This document shows positions 57,194 through 64,000 of a DNA stretch of 64,000 nucleotides, piece after piece. Numbering within the stretch: the stretch's first letter is position 1; each line of letters starts with the position of its first letter. A program made the translations under genes and the position numbers. The notes under the pieces are model-generated. The model searched no databases. It was not told where the DNA came from and was given only the letters and a program-made list of their open reading frames with translations. The stretch is taken from contig NZ_JALGRO010000011.1 in the NCBI RefSeq assembly GCF_022815645.1, forward strand, positions 62,001-126,000, read 5' to 3'. The DNA is from Curtobacterium sp. VKM Ac-2922 (GTDB taxonomy: Bacteria; Actinomycetota; Actinomycetes; Actinomycetales; Microbacteriaceae).

Positions 57194-57748
57194 TCAGGCG
57201 GGGAACGGCCGCCTGAGCATCGCCGCAGCCGCACGGGCGCGGGGGATCACGACGATCGCGCTCCACAGCCCCAGGCCGACCCACAGCCCCATCAGCAGCC
57301 CGGTGATCAGGTCGCCGTGCTGGGCGCGCATCGACCACGTCATCGCGAGCCAGAAGACGCTCAGGACGATCTTGCCCCAGCCGCCGAGCTGCCGTTCGGC
57401 CTGGGCCTGCAGCAGCGGCACCCACTCGGTCGGGGGCACGTCGGGCGGGACCTCGCCGTCGGAGACCCAGCGCTGTGCGATCGTCGCGCGTTCGTAGCCG
57501 CCCTCGAGACGCCACGACCGCAGGGTCAGACCGACACCGATCGCTGCGCCGAGGACCGCGGAGGGGATGCCGACCGACACCAGCACGCCGGTCGTCGCGG
57601 TGGTCCACGAGGACAGCACGAGCATCACGAGCACGACGGCGAACGCGGCACCGGCGATCGCGGCACCGAGCAGACGGAGCCGTCCGGCCTCGTCGATCAC
57701 ACCCACGTGCCAGAGCCGGTCCGGCTGCTGCTGTTGCTCGTCGATCAC
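57194..57748 (-). CDS. Membrane protein of unknown function
   Basis: 184 aa from GTG 57748 (AGGA 8 bp upstream). A Gln/Asp/Arg-rich start, two adjacent helices (about 27-50 and 53-72), a cytoplasmic segment with YERATIAQRWVSDGEVPPDV, and two further helices (about 122-140 and 146-165). No family recognised. Confidence 0.65.
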   Translation of the reverse strand: MIDEQQQQPDRLWHVGVIDEAGRLRLLGAAIAGAAFAVVLVMLVLSSWTTATTGVLVSVGIPSAVLGAAIGVGLTLRSWRLEGGYERATIAQRWVSDGEVPPDVPPTEWVPLLQAQAERQLGGWGKIVLSVFWLAMTWSMRAQHGDLITGLLMGLWVGLGLWSAIVVIPRARAAAAMLRRPFPA

Positions 57749-58061
57749 GTCGGGGTCCTGTCCGGTCGAGACCCCAGTTCTACACCCGCACGGTGCAGGG
57801 TTCGTGGGTGCCGCACGGTGCGGGGTTGGCACCTGGTGCGAGGTTGGCGGGTGCCGCACGGTGCGAGGTTGGCGGCCGGTGCGAGGTTGGCGGGGTGGTG
57901 CGCGGATGTACGCCCGCACCGGGCGGCGAAGGTCGCACGGGCGGTGAACCTCGCACGGTGCTCTTGCGCCTGGTGCGAGGTCGGCGGGGTGGTGCGCGGC
58001 CTGGCCTGACGGGTGGACAGGCACGGTGGGTAGCGTCGGGCACGACGTGTGAGGAGACACC
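57749..58061. repeat. Gene-free stretch with GGTGCGAGGTTGGCGG repeat array
   Basis: The unit GGTGCGAGGTTGGCGG occurs at 57835, 57860 and 57878. Variants are at 57817 (GGTGCGGGGTTGGC) and 57972 (GGTGCGAGGTCGGCGG), and an inverted trace CCTCGCAC lies near 57949. GTGGTGCGCGG follows two of the copies. No ribosome site or balanced frame indicates a gene. Confidence 0.65.
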
Positions 58062-58547
58062 ATGGCGAAGTACACGAAGCACACCGGGACGAAGGCCCTG
58101 CTGCTCGGGATCCTGACCGGAGGACGGAGCGCGACCCCGCTCGCGCTGCTGGCGCTGAACCGCGACCGCCGCGAGCTGTCCGGGTCGTGGCAGGACTGGC
58201 CGGTGTTCCGCACGCCCCTCGGCCGCGGACTGCTGGTCGCCGGCGCGGTCGGTGAGCTCATCGGCGACAAGCTCCCGATGACACCGAACCGCACCGCGGC
58301 GACGGGCTTGCTCGGTCGTGCCGTCTCCGGAGCGTTCGTCGGACTCGCGATCGGCACCACGGGCCGGCGCGACCGCCGTGTCGAGGGTGCCGTGCTCGGC
58401 GCGGTCGGGGCCGTCATCGGCAGCTACGTCGGCTTCGCGGCACGCAAGGCCGTCGGCGGTGCGACGGGCCTGCACGACCCGCTCGTGGCGCTCGCCGAGG
58501 ACGCCGCGGTGATCGCCGGCACGCAGAAGGTGCTGACGTCCCGCTGA
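58062..58547 (+). CDS. DUF4126-like membrane protein
   Basis: 161 aa, mostly Gly/Ala/Leu helices: ALLLGILTGGRSATPLALLA at the start and GAVLGAVGAVIGSYVGFAAR near 115-135, with HDPLVALAEDAAVIAGTQ at the end. This matches the DUF4126 pattern. An AGGAGA site precedes the ATG. Unknown function. Confidence 0.78.
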   Translation: MAKYTKHTGTKALLLGILTGGRSATPLALLALNRDRRELSGSWQDWPVFRTPLGRGLLVAGAVGELIGDKLPMTPNRTAATGLLGRAVSGAFVGLAIGTTGRRDRRVEGAVLGAVGAVIGSYVGFAARKAVGGATGLHDPLVALAEDAAVIAGTQKVLTSR

Positions 58548-58569
58548 ACCGCTGAACCGCTGAACGTCC

Positions 58570-58604
58570 GACGCCGTCGGCCCGGTGACCGGGTCGGCGG
58601 CGTC
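58570..58604. terminator. Bidirectional hairpin
   Basis: GACGCCGTCGGCCCGGT / GGGTCGGCGGCGTC arms with a short loop, between the convergent DUF4126-like and SGNH genes; its 3' arm overlaps the SGNH stop codon. Confidence 0.65.
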
Positions 58605-59424
58605 AGTTCGTGGTGACCGCGGTCTCGCTGACGGACGTGTCGCCAGCGGTCCCCGTGTCGTTGCCGGTCGTGCCGCGTCCCGCAGCGGCGCGGATGGCCG
58701 TGGCGAACTCGCCGGCGATGGCCACGTTCGCTGCTGTCGTCGGGTGGATGCCGTCGGCCGAGGTGCCCGGCAGCCAGCCGTCGTCGGACGCCCGGTCGGC
58801 AGCGAAGGGGTCGGCGTACGACCAGCCGTGCTGCTGCGCGTCCGCCGCCAGCGCACGGTCGAGCACCCGGTTCTCGGTGCGACGGTCGACGCCCCACAGG
58901 CTGGACGTGTGGTTCGACGGCGGTGCGGCGATCAGCAGCACGTGCGGCGCGCTCTGGTGCGCTACGAGGGTGTCGATGTTGCGCAGGATCCGGGTGGTCG
59001 GGACCCCCTGGTTGACGTCGTTCGTGCCGAGCTCGACCACGAGCACGTCGGCCCCCGGCACGGCGGGCATGCGCGCGAGCACCTGGTCCGTGCGGTTCCC
59101 GCTGTGCGCGTAGCCGCCGAGCGCGTGCACGCCGGTGTCGGTCGTGTCGGCTGCCAGGTCACGCAGCCACGATCCCGGTCGCGCCGTGATCGAGTCGCCG
59201 GCGTACGCGAAGGTCACCGCGCCGCCGACGTCCGCGCCGACGACGCCGGTCAGGACCTGGTGCGGGGTGTGCTGGAGCTCGCGGATCTGCGCGGCGGCGA
59301 TGCGGGCGGCCTGGGCGGTCGCCGTGGTGGCGACCGTCGGGTGCGACGCGAGCGCGACGACCGTGGGGACCGCGACGAGGGCCGCGACCAGTGACGCGAC
59401 GGTGACGATGTGACGCGGACGCAT
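58603..59424 (-). CDS. Secreted SGNH/GDSL hydrolase
   Basis: 273 aa. N-terminal signal peptide (about 1-27). Block I is YAGDSITA with the nucleophile Ser, block III ELGTNDV, and block V DGIHPT with Asp and His; the Gly block is less clear. ATG at 59424 has a GGGAGGG site; an ATG 13 codons upstream is less typical. Probably an extracellular esterase; substrate unknown. Confidence 0.88.
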   Translation of the reverse strand: MRPRHIVTVASLVAALVAVPTVVALASHPTVATTATAQAARIAAAQIRELQHTPHQVLTGVVGADVGGAVTFAYAGDSITARPGSWLRDLAADTTDTGVHALGGYAHSGNRTDQVLARMPAVPGADVLVVELGTNDVNQGVPTTRILRNIDTLVAHQSAPHVLLIAAPPSNHTSSLWGVDRRTENRVLDRALAADAQQHGWSYADPFAADRASDDGWLPGTSADGIHPTTAANVAIAGEFATAIRAAAGRGTTGNDTGTAGDTSVSETAVTTN

Positions 59425-59580
59425 GGCGGCCCTCCCGAACGATCCTGCAACTGCTCGGATCACCGTAGGGCCGCGCCAGGGCCGTCAGGCCGTGCGATCG
59501 TCGGGAACGCACCCCGCTGCCTGAGACCCCTGAGAGCCGTTGCTGGGAACGACGTCACGAAACGGTCTCAGCGCGCAGGA

Positions 59581-60567
59581 TCACCAGCGCTCGTGCACCG
59601 TCGCGCGGAACCAGCGGTCGTACAGGTCGTGCACCGTGCTGTCGAGGCCGGGCACCGTGTCCAGGTCGAGCGACCCCGCTGCGGCGTTCGACCGGGCCTG
59701 CTCGGCGTTCCGCGCGCCGGGGATCGCCGCGGTGACGCCGTCCTGTGCCACGATCCACGCGAGCGCGGCCTGCGGCACCGAGACACCGTCGGGCAGTGCG
59801 GCCGCGAACTCCTGCGCGGCACGGACGCCGTCCTCGAACGGGACGCCGCTGAACGTCTCGCCCTGGTCGAAGGCCTCGCCGTTGCGGTTGTAGGTGCGGT
59901 GGTCCTGCGGGGCGAACTCGGTGTCGGTCGTGTACTTGCCCGACAGCAGCCCCGATGCCAGCGGGACGCGCGCCAGGACGGCGACCCCGGCCTGCTTCGC
60001 CGCGGGCAGCACGGCGTCGAGCGGCTTGAGCCGGAAGGCGTTGAGGATGATCTGGACACTCGCGACGCCCGGGTGCCGGATCGCCTGGAGCGCCTGGTCG
60101 GCGGTCTCCACGCTGACGCCGTACGCAGCGATCGAGCGGTCGGCGACCAGCGCGTCGAGCGCGTCGTAGACCGCGTCGTCGTCGAACACGGCGGTGGGCG
60201 GGCAGTGCAGCTGCACCAGGTCGAGGGTGTCCTGCTGCAGGTTCGCGCGCGAGCGGTCGACCCACGTCCGGAAGTTCGCCGCGGAGTAGTTCGACGGCAC
60301 CTGGTCGGCGCGACGGCCCATCTTCGTCGGGACGGTCACACCGGAGTCGGGGTTCGCCTGCAGCCAGCGGCCGATCAGCTGCTCGCTGACCCCGTCGCCG
60401 TACACGTCGGCGGTGTCGAACAGGGTCACGCCGGCCTCGGCCGAGGCGTCCATCACGGCGAAGGCGTCCTGCTCGGAGACGGGACCCCAGTCACCGCCGA
60501 ACTGCCAGGTGCCGAGACCGATGACGGAGACTTCGCGGCCGGTGCTGGCCAGGGTGCGTCGCTGCAT
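59581..60567 (-). CDS. Aldo/keto reductase
   Basis: 328 aa NADPH-dependent reductase, (beta/alpha)8 barrel. GLGTWQFGG at the N-terminus, catalytic Tyr in FDTADVYGDGVSEQL, His in DLVQLHCPP. C-terminal cofactor region AIPGARNAEQARSNAA. ATG 60567 gives the family start MQRRTLASTGREVSVIGLGT. Confidence 0.93.
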   Translation of the reverse strand: MQRRTLASTGREVSVIGLGTWQFGGDWGPVSEQDAFAVMDASAEAGVTLFDTADVYGDGVSEQLIGRWLQANPDSGVTVPTKMGRRADQVPSNYSAANFRTWVDRSRANLQQDTLDLVQLHCPPTAVFDDDAVYDALDALVADRSIAAYGVSVETADQALQAIRHPGVASVQIILNAFRLKPLDAVLPAAKQAGVAVLARVPLASGLLSGKYTTDTEFAPQDHRTYNRNGEAFDQGETFSGVPFEDGVRAAQEFAAALPDGVSVPQAALAWIVAQDGVTAAIPGARNAEQARSNAAAGSLDLDTVPGLDSTVHDLYDRWFRATVHERW

Positions 60568-60645
60568 GGCTTCGACGGTAGCGGTGCCGAGCCGTGTACC
60601 GACAGAGCATCCCCAGTCGAGCACGGCACTCGTACCGTGGTGGGC

Positions 60646-60858
60646 ATGCACGACGACACCGCCACCGTTCCCACCCCGACACACGCCCGCACGTTGCCGC
60701 GGGGGCTGCTCGGCCGGGTCGCGATGTGGTGGACGGCCACGACGGAGATCGCCGAACTGACCCGTGACCGCGAGCGCGAGGACCGCGTCCGCGCCGAGGC
60801 GGCCGTCCGGCTCGCACCGGGCCCGTGGGCGATCGCGGACCTGTTCCGGCGGCGCTGA
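60646..60858 (+). CDS. Small charged protein of unknown function
   Basis: 70 aa from ATG 60646: a Thr/Pro-rich start, a short hydrophobic patch RVAMWWTATTEIAEL, then a highly charged helix (TRDREREDRVRAEAAVRL) and an end PWAIADLFRRR. No ribosome site of note. Family not recognised; similar small proteins are common in Microbacteriaceae. Confidence 0.5.
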   Translation: MHDDTATVPTPTHARTLPRGLLGRVAMWWTATTEIAELTRDREREDRVRAEAAVRLAPGPWAIADLFRRR

Positions 60859-60931
60859 CGCGCCTGTGTCGTCGGACACAGCTGGCACCCTCCGGACTGC
60901 TCGCCCGGTGTGCTCGCCCTAGCGTCGCGGC

Positions 60932-62023
60932 ATGGACCCACAGCGCTTCGACGGCATGGCCGGCCTGGCCCTGAGCCTGCTGCTCCCCGTGGCCGTGCTG
61001 TTCGTCGCGTCGGCGATCCGCGTGTCCCGGGCGCCGCGGTGGACGTGGCTGGTGTTCCTGGCGGCGGTCGGTGGGCTGCTCGTCGGCTCCGCCGAGATCC
61101 ACTGGTCCCAGTACCCGACACCGGCCGACAACGAGTGGGGCCGCTACGACGGTGGCCAGTTCCTGGGTTTCAGGCTCGGGTTCGTCGGCGTCACCGTGAA
61201 CGCCGCGGTCTGCGCCGTCCACGGGTTGGTCACCGACAGTCGCCGCCGGTGGATCCGACCGTTCACCGTCCTGGAGGCCCGGCTCCTCACCGCCTCGTCC
61301 CTCGCCCTGGCAACGGCCTGCGCCGCCCCCGCGGCGTGGTGGGTGTCCGGCGCGGGGTTGCCGCCGTGGCCGGTCCCGGTGCTGCCGGCGGCGCTCGGGC
61401 TGTCGCTGGCGGTCGTCGCGTGGGTGCGTGCGGACCGCCGCGGACTGGGACTGGACGCCCCGGTCCTCCGCGTCGTCTCGGCGATCGTCGGTTGCGCGCT
61501 CGCGGTCGCGGTGGTGTCGTCCGGCAGCGGCGGGCCGGACCTGTCCCTGGTGCCGGACACCGCACCACCACGGCAGACACCCGCATCGACGCCGGACCCC
61601 TGGGCGGACTGGCCCGCCGCGTCCGGGCCGCACCCGGTCGACACGACGACGCTCGACGCCGCGGCGGTGCAGGACGGAACGCGGGCGATGCTCCAGGACA
61701 CGGTGCGCTGGGCCGGTCCGCTCGACGACCTGTCGTCACCGACGCCCGCGGCTGCTCCCGCTCCACCGGTCGCCCTGCGGCAGGTCGCGTGTCCGTCCGG
61801 CGGTAGCCGATGGACCGGCACGCTGACCCTGCCGACCGCTCGGCCGCAGGACGTCGCGACCCGGGTCCTGCGCGGATGGGAACACGCGGGCTACACCGCG
61901 GCAGACCGGGCGATGGGGACGGACACGCGGTGGCCGATCGACACCGATGCCGCCGTGCAGCGCATGCAGATCGGCGGTGACCGCACCGGAGTGCAGGTCA
62001 CCGCCGAGTCGTTCTGCGTGTGA
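60932..62023 (+). CDS. Membrane protein with large C-terminal outer domain, unknown function
   Basis: 363 aa with six helices in residues about 9-205, then a 155-residue region rich in Pro, Asp, Ala and Thr with a Cys-containing beta-like segment (VALRQVACPSGGSRWTGTLT) and a final Cys (ESFCV). The C-terminal domain is probably outside the cell and may be disulfide-linked. ATG 60932. No family recognised. Confidence 0.75.
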   Translation: MDPQRFDGMAGLALSLLLPVAVLFVASAIRVSRAPRWTWLVFLAAVGGLLVGSAEIHWSQYPTPADNEWGRYDGGQFLGFRLGFVGVTVNAAVCAVHGLVTDSRRRWIRPFTVLEARLLTASSLALATACAAPAAWWVSGAGLPPWPVPVLPAALGLSLAVVAWVRADRRGLGLDAPVLRVVSAIVGCALAVAVVSSGSGGPDLSLVPDTAPPRQTPASTPDPWADWPAASGPHPVDTTTLDAAAVQDGTRAMLQDTVRWAGPLDDLSSPTPAAAPAPPVALRQVACPSGGSRWTGTLTLPTARPQDVATRVLRGWEHAGYTAADRAMGTDTRWPIDTDAAVQRMQIGGDRTGVQVTAESFCV

Positions 62024-62029
62024 GGGGTG

Positions 62030-62908
62030 TCAGCGGCGCAGGCCGGAGAGCTCCTCGAACTCGTCGTCCGTCAGCTCGATCGTCGCACCGGCCAGGTTGT
62101 CCTCGAGGTGGTCGACGCTCGACGTGCCCGGGATCGGGAGCATGACCGGCGAGCGCTTGAGCAGCCACGCCAGCGCGAGCTGTGCCGGGGTCGCACCCTT
62201 GCGCTGGGCCAGGTCGGTCAGCGGCGAACGGTCGCCCGTCAGACCGCCCGTGGCGAGCGGGAACCACGGGATGAAGCCGATGCCCTGCTCGGTCGACCAG
62301 TCGAGGAGCTCTTCGGCGTCGCGCTTCTGCAGGTTGTACAGGTTCTGCACGGAGACGATCGTGGCGATCTGCTGCGCGGCCTTGACCTCGTCGACGGACA
62401 CCTCGGACAGACCGATGTGCCGGATCTTGCCCTCGTCCTGCAGCTTCTTCAGCTCGCCGACCTGGTCCTCCATCGGGACCTTGGGGTCGATGCGGTGCAG
62501 CTGGAACAGGTCGATGCGCTCGAGTCCCAGACGGCGCAGGCTCATCTCGGCCTCCTGACGCAGGTACTCGGGGCGGCCGACCGGCGGCCACTTGTTCGGG
62601 CCCGTGCGGGTCAGTCCGGCCTTCGTGGCGATGACGACGTCGTCGCCGTACGGGTGCAGGGCCTCGTGCAGCAGTTCCTCGGCGACGTACGGGCCGTAGC
62701 TGTCGGCGGTGTCGAAGAAGTTGACGCCCAGCTCGACGGCACGCTTGAGCACGCGGACGGCTTCGTCGTGGTCCTTCGGCGGTCCCCACACCCCGGGGCC
62801 GGTGAGCTGCATGGTGCCGTAGCCGAGGCGGTTCACCTCGAGGTCGCCGCCGATCCGGAACGTGCCGGAGGCGTCTGCGGGACGGGTCGTGGTGTCGGAG
62901 TTCGTCAT
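62030..62908 (-). CDS. Aldo/keto reductase
   Basis: 292 aa. Family elements: [10 protein letters not shown], catalytic Tyr in [16 protein letters not shown], His in [11 protein letters not shown], and [17 protein letters not shown] near the C-terminus. It resembles the AKR13/pyridoxal-reductase-like group. Its ATG (62908) has no strong ribosome site. The second AKR in 2.5 kb, but the two differ substantially. Confidence 0.93.
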   Translation of the reverse strand: MTNSDTTTRPADASGTFRIGGDLEVNRLGYGTMQLTGPGVWGPPKDHDEAVRVLKRAVELGVNFFDTADSYGPYVAEELLHEALHPYGDDVVIATKAGLTRTGPNKWPPVGRPEYLRQEAEMSLRRLGLERIDLFQLHRIDPKVPMEDQVGELKKLQDEGKIRHIGLSEVSVDEVKAAQQIATIVSVQNLYNLQKRDAEELLDWSTEQGIGFIPWFPLATGGLTGDRSPLTDLAQRKGATPAQLALAWLLKRSPVMLPIPGTSSVDHLEDNLAGATIELTDDEFEELSGLRR

Positions 62909-62983
62909 GACGTCCGGTCTACGCCGACCGGGCTGACGCCGCCTGCGCTCGGCGTCCCCCGGTGTCGTGCGTGTGGGTGCTGG

Positions 62984-63568
62984 TCAGCGTGTCGGGCGCG
63001 GGTACGGGGTCTCGCCGCGACCGAGCATGCCGACCAGCTTCGCGATGCGGTTCGCCCGTGCCGTCGGGCTGGGCGCCGTCGTCACCCGGTGCAGCACGGC
63101 GTACCGGTTCGTCCGGTCGAGCTCGACGAAGAGCGCTGTCGCTGACGGGTCGGCATCGAGCGCCGCCTGCAGGTCGTCGGGCACGGTGGCCGTCGCGGCT
63201 CCGGCATAGGCCCGGTCCCAGCGTCCGTCGGCCTTGGCGCGGTCGATCTCGGCCTGTCCCCGGTCACGCATCCGGCCCTCGGTGACCAGTCGTGCGACCA
63301 GGCCGATGTTCCGCTCGGACCACAGCGAGGCCTTGCGCCGCGGGGTGAACATCTGCAGGAAGGTCTGTGCGTCGCGGGAGCGCTTCTGCCCGTCGATCCA
63401 GCCGGAGCACAGGGCTTCGTCGAGCGCCTGGGCGTAGGTCAGCGTCGTCGGCTCGGTGGTGCCCTTCTTCGCGAGCACGAGCCACACGCCGTCGGGTTCG
63501 GTGTCGTGCGCGAGCAGCCAGTCGCGCCACGCGACCGCATCGTCGACGACCAGCTCCGCTGCCACCAT
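62984..63568 (-). CDS. YdeI/OmpD-associated family protein
   Basis: 194 aa with the YdeI family features ALDEALCSGWIDGQKRSRDA and FTPRRKASLWSERN, and KADGRWDRAYAGA, followed by a short C-terminal bacteriocin-protection-like region. Despite the family name, biochemical role is not known. ATG 63568 chosen because MVAAELVVDDAVAWRDWL fits the family; the frame runs on upstream to 63658. Confidence 0.88.
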   Translation of the reverse strand: MVAAELVVDDAVAWRDWLLAHDTEPDGVWLVLAKKGTTEPTTLTYAQALDEALCSGWIDGQKRSRDAQTFLQMFTPRRKASLWSERNIGLVARLVTEGRMRDRGQAEIDRAKADGRWDRAYAGAATATVPDDLQAALDADPSATALFVELDRTNRYAVLHRVTTAPSPTARANRIAKLVGMLGRGETPYPRPTR

Positions 63569-63661
63569 GCGCACATCGTAGGGCGGCACGGACACGCATG
63601 GTGTGGCACGACTACGGTCGTGTACATCCGGTCCACAGGGGCCACGAAGGGAACACACATC

Positions 63662-64000
63662 ATGAGCGCATCTTCCGGTCGTCCGACCACGGTCACCGTC
63701 TCGTACGTCCTCTGGCTGATCACGGTCCTGGTCGGGATCATCAGCGGCATCGTCGGGTTCTTCTCGCTCGGTGACCAGACCAACGGCATGGGTGGCGCAC
63801 TCGTCGCGGGTGCGGTCATCGCGATCATCATCGCCATCGTCGAGCTGTTCATCGTCTTCCGCATGCGCGACGGTCGGAACTGGGCCCGCATCGTGCTGCT
63901 GGTCCTGGCGATCCTGCAGGTGCTCGGTGTCGTCAGTGCGTTCAGCGTCCTGGGCACGATCGGCCTGATCGCGGTCGTCATCGCGACGGTGCTGATGTTC
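63662..64000 (+). CDS. Multi-helix membrane protein (3' end outside window)
   Basis: First 113 codons only; the frame is open at the window end. Ser/Thr-rich start, then three to four helices (about 13-35, 42-66, 76-95 and 97-113) and a GRNWARIVLLVLAILQVLGV segment typical of small DUF4064/DUF2127-like membrane proteins. Family not certain. Confidence 0.7.
   Translation, partial: MSASSGRPTTVTVSYVLWLITVLVGIISGIVGFFSLGDQTNGMGGALVAGAVIAIIIAIVELFIVFRMRDGRNWARIVLLVLAILQVLGVVSAFSVLGTIGLIAVVIATVLMF

Noticed and set aside
57835..57987. Repeat array considered as a CRISPR
   Set aside because: Units are 16 bp, spacing is irregular (18-94 bp), spacers resemble each other and no cas gene is present.
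43139..64000. Search for insertion sequences, integrases, att sites or prophage genes
   Set aside because: No transposase, integrase or phage structural protein could be read in any frame; the tRNA genes have no duplicated 3' ends in the window.

Overview
The window is about 64 kb of a GC-rich actinobacterial chromosome centred on the replication origin. The gene order fhaB-pstP-rodA-pbpA-pknA-pknB-trpG-crgA, gyrB-gyrA-DUF3566-tRNA-Ile-tRNA-Ala, dnaA-oriC-dnaN-gnd-recF-DciA-like and rpmH-rnpA-yidD-yidC-jag-rsmG-parA-parB is the actinobacterial origin neighbourhood. Protein sequences, many GTG starts and the gene content downstream of dnaB point to Microbacteriaceae. A Curtobacterium-like organism is my best guess, but no marker gene here proves the genus.

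Layout. 1-9.3 kb: cell-wall growth and Ser/Thr phospho-signalling (FHA protein, PP2C phosphatase, RodA, class B PBP, two PASTA kinases, a glutamine amidotransferase, CrgA). 9.4-12.6 kb: rhomboid protease, cyclophilin, an unknown membrane protein, a striking tandem repeat and two tRNA genes. 12.6-23.7 kb (minus strand): DUF3566, gyrA, gyrB, dciA-like, recF, gnd, dnaN, oriC, dnaA. 24.1-29.6 kb (plus strand): rpmH to parB with parS sites. 29.6-37.7 kb (minus strand): Ddl, aminotransferase, TrxA/TrxB, and a single frame joining a DUF6049-type exported protein to the lipid II flippase MurJ. 37.8-43.1 kb (plus strand): cca, rpsF-ssb-rpsR-rplI, dnaB. 43.1-64 kb: accessory or lineage-specific genes: P-loop kinases, NUDIX hydrolase, phosphoribosyltransferase, MFS exporter, hydrolases, SDR and aldo-keto reductases, MerR regulator, and many small membrane proteins.

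The core half works as one unit of chromosome biology: DnaA/DnaN/DnaB/SSB/gyrase replicate, ParA/ParB/parS segregate, and PknA/PknB/PstP/FHA set peptidoglycan synthesis by RodA, PbpA and MurJ. I saw no IS element, prophage, CRISPR array or defence cassette. The most unusual signals are non-coding. One is a 151-bp tandem repeat built from a 9-bp motif spaced 31 bp apart (11.95-12.22 kb). Two others are co-oriented DnaA-box-like clusters outside oriC (9.43-9.54 kb and 41.48-41.62 kb). There is also a five-copy family of intergenic palindromes. The DUF6049-MurJ fusion frame is the most unusual protein-coding feature.
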